A stretch of 7,797 nucleotides of DNA, from positions 1 to 7,797 of the forward strand of contig PKXT01000264.1 in NCBI GenBank assembly GCA_003133505.1, read 5' to 3'. Shown one piece after another: positions 7,018 to 7,797 of the stretch. Under the pieces are notes generated by a model. That model ran no database searches, was not told the origin of the DNA, and saw nothing but the letters and a program-made list of their open reading frames with translations. How positions within the stretch are numbered: the stretch's first letter is position 1; each line of letters begins with the position of its first letter. The DNA comes from Acidobacteriota bacterium (GTDB lineage Bacteria; Acidobacteriota; Terriglobia; Acidiferrales; UBA7541). A program made the translations under genes and the position numbers.

Positions 7018-7060
7018 GCGAACGCCGCCGGACAGTAATGTCCGGCGGCGTTCGCATTTT
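7018..7060 (+). terminator. Perfect 17-bp intrinsic terminator hairpin after the secreted-protein gene
   Basis: Bases 7018-7034 are an exact reverse complement of 7039-7055, closing a GTAA loop (GNRA type). The 3' arm runs into ATTTTGGGTT. The hairpin starts 21 bases after the stop codon at 6995-6997. The short T tract makes termination less than canonical, but the position and strength support a transcription end; the symmetry would also let it work against minus-strand transcripts. Confidence 0.8.
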
Positions 7061-7143
7061 GGGTTAACCCTTCCAGATGAAGACCCCTCTCTGGCCGCGC
7101 GCTTCGCTGCGCTCGCGTCATTTCCCTCGTTTGCGGCTTTTGC

Positions 7144-7175
7144 ATCCCGGATAATTACTTCGTCTTTTCCGGGAT
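7144..7175. repeat. Short inverted repeat ATCCCGG / CCGGGAT
   Basis: ATCCCGG at 7144-7150 and its exact complement CCGGGAT at 7169-7175 flank an 18-base AT-rich loop, and both are followed by ATAAT or TAAT-like bases. It may be part of the degenerate repeat cluster between 7090 and 7260. Its role is unknown. Confidence 0.3.
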
Positions 7176-7224
7176 AATATCGGACGATAAATCGCAGCGA
7201 GGTTTTCCGCGAGCGAGGGAGTTT

Positions 7225-7252
7225 GTCATTTCCGCGAAAACGGGAATCATGC
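7225..7252. repeat. Degenerate REP-like interspersed palindrome
   Basis: The sequence GTCATTTCCGCGAAAACG plus GGAATCATGC closely resembles the widespread element with consensus GTCATTCCCGCGAAAGCG plus GGAATC, known from many bacterial genomes. Read on the minus strand it gives DSRFRGND, a familiar spurious translation of that element. TTTCCG and CGGGAA form the stem, with one G-T wobble. A match from memory; a genome-wide search would settle its copy number. Confidence 0.55.
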
Positions 7253-7355
7253 TTTCCTTGGTTTTCGGTGCCTTTCCAGCAGTGGAACACTCGGTCAGGC
7301 TGCCTCCTCCTAACGTTGTACTTGCCGAATGGCGATGAATCTCCCGTGAATTATT

Positions 7356-7403
7356 CGACAGGACGGAAGCGCGGCCGTGCCTGAGCGCGCTTCCATCCTG
7401 TCG
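7356..7403. repeat. Long inverted repeat, 18-base arms with one mismatch
   Basis: Arms 7356-7373 and 7386-7403 (CGACAGGACGGAAGCGCG against CGCGCTTCCATCCTGTCG) pair at 17 of 18 positions around a 12-base loop. No T tract follows on the + strand. On the minus strand the hairpin is followed by AATAATTC, so it might end a minus-strand transcript. It could also be a regulatory or mobile palindrome. Confidence 0.6.
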
Positions 7404-7516
7404 CGAGCAGCCGGCCCGGCTACTGGACGGTAAGGCCCAGATTCATGGGAGGCGGTACAGCCGAGCCGGATGGCCTTGCACAAGCCCATTTTAGAGCTTG
7501 GAGCCGCCGCGAGATA

Positions 7517-7579
7517 CTGTCCCGCATGGCTAAAGTGGGACAGCAGGAGATCATGGCCGGATTGCGTCCCGTGGGACAG
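7517..7579. repeat. Repeated GTGGGACAG motif with inverted copies
   Basis: GTGGGACAG occurs at 7535-7543 and again at 7571-7579, 36 bases apart. CTGTCCC at 7517-7523 is the exact complement of GGGACAG at 7537-7543, and GTCCC at 7566-7570 pairs with GGGAC at 7573-7577. Two adjacent hairpins sharing the same core suggest a small interspersed palindromic element or paired binding sites. Confidence 0.45.
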
Positions 7580-7694
7580 GTTCCGAGGGCACGATTATCT
7601 GAATTTGTTTTCGCGCCAGGCGAGCAGTGCGCAAATAGGCCCCCGTCACCGTTGCGAAAAAAGCATTGACCGGGCCTCTGAAAGAGAGCGGAGG

Positions 7695-7797
7695 CTAAAA
7701 GGGTCGCGGAAACGAGATGGATTGGGCGGCCTGCGAAACATCGAGACGGAATCCGTTCAATTCGGGCCACGATTTCCGCACCGCCGCTTTGGCCACC
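7695..7797 (-). CDS. Possible 3' end of a minus-strand gene, unidentified
   Basis: A minus-strand frame enters from the right edge and ends at TAG (7697-7695), giving 33 visible residues that end in LNGFRLDVSQAAQSISFPRPF-type sequence (residues 13-33). The composition is protein-like, with a GC-biased third codon position, more so than the overlapping minus frame that runs on to 7420. No family can be named from so short a tail. It could be the C-terminus of a convergent gene or chance. Confidence 0.3.
   Translation of the reverse strand, partial: VAKAAVRKSWPELNGFRLDVSQAAQSISFPRPF

Larger units (their letters stand above)
7061..7797. other. Gene-poor region with palindromic and REP-like elements
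   Basis: No frame on either strand shows a recognisable complete gene here. The stretch contains several short inverted repeats and a degenerate interspersed repeat, listed separately, plus a possible minus-strand gene end at the right edge. The open frames present give low-complexity, Arg/Pro/Ser-rich translations typical of non-coding GC-rich DNA. Confidence 0.6.

Noticed and set aside
6670..7290. Minus-strand open frame of 206 codons spanning the terminator and the end of the secreted-protein gene
   Set aside because: It crosses the perfect hairpin and includes DSRFRGND, the usual spurious translation of a REP-like element; the rest is antisense to a real gene.
7445..7669. Plus-strand open frame of 74 codons in the gene-poor region
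   Set aside because: It has no ribosome binding site of note and no recognisable motif, and it overlaps the palindromic repeats. Treated as chance.
7420..7770. Minus-strand open frame of 116 codons ending in AVPPPMNLGLTVQ, 17 bases from the palindrome at 7356-7403
   Set aside because: The C-terminal few residues and nearby hairpin are suggestive, but the rest is Arg/Ser/Cys-rich with no domain, runs through the GTGGGACAG repeats and has no good ribosome binding site. I cannot support it as a gene; a frameshifted remnant is possible.
1..7797. CRISPR array, tRNA, rRNA or insertion sequence
   Set aside because: No regularly spaced identical repeats, tRNA-like cloverleaf, rRNA segment or transposase frame was found on either strand.

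Overview
The window looks like a chromosomal piece from a moderately GC-rich soil-type bacterium, most likely an acidobacterium. That placement is an inference. It rests mainly on the large secreted protein at 4589-6997, which joins an IPT/TIG-like domain, VCBS/FG-GAP repeats and several 'choice-of-anchor D' (ASH-like) Ig domains, an architecture very common in Acidobacteriia. No rRNA or other phylogenetic marker is present.

Layout: all confidently called genes are on the + strand. (1) 1-764 is the C-terminal part of a GT-B glycosyltransferase cut by the window edge. (2) 765-987 is non-coding and holds a plausible promoter. (3) 988-3377 is a tight three-gene operon: a 59-residue DUF5989-type membrane protein, a 136-residue SxtJ-like membrane protein and a 595-residue NodU/CmcH/TobZ-type O-carbamoyltransferase, with gaps of 9 and 2 bases. 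(4) 3507-4523 is a PAPS-dependent sulfotransferase, after a 129-base gap containing a nested stem-loop. (5) 4589-6997 is the 802-residue secreted multidomain protein, with its own promoter-like -10 and a strong Shine-Dalgarno, closed by a perfect 17-bp terminator hairpin at 7018-7055. (6) 7061-7797 has no convincing complete gene. It holds several palindromic or REP-like elements and, at the right edge, a possible 3' end of a minus-strand gene.

How the genes may work together: glycosyltransferase, carbamoyltransferase and sulfotransferase side by side suggest a locus that builds and decorates a glycan or other secreted metabolite. The two small membrane proteins probably tether or assist the carbamoyltransferase at the membrane; their family association is known but their biochemical role is not. 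The secreted propeller/Ig protein has its own signals and may be an unrelated neighbour. The most interesting item is the DUF5989 / SxtJ-like / carbamoyltransferase cassette, because two of its three members have no established function and the first is short enough to be missed by gene callers.
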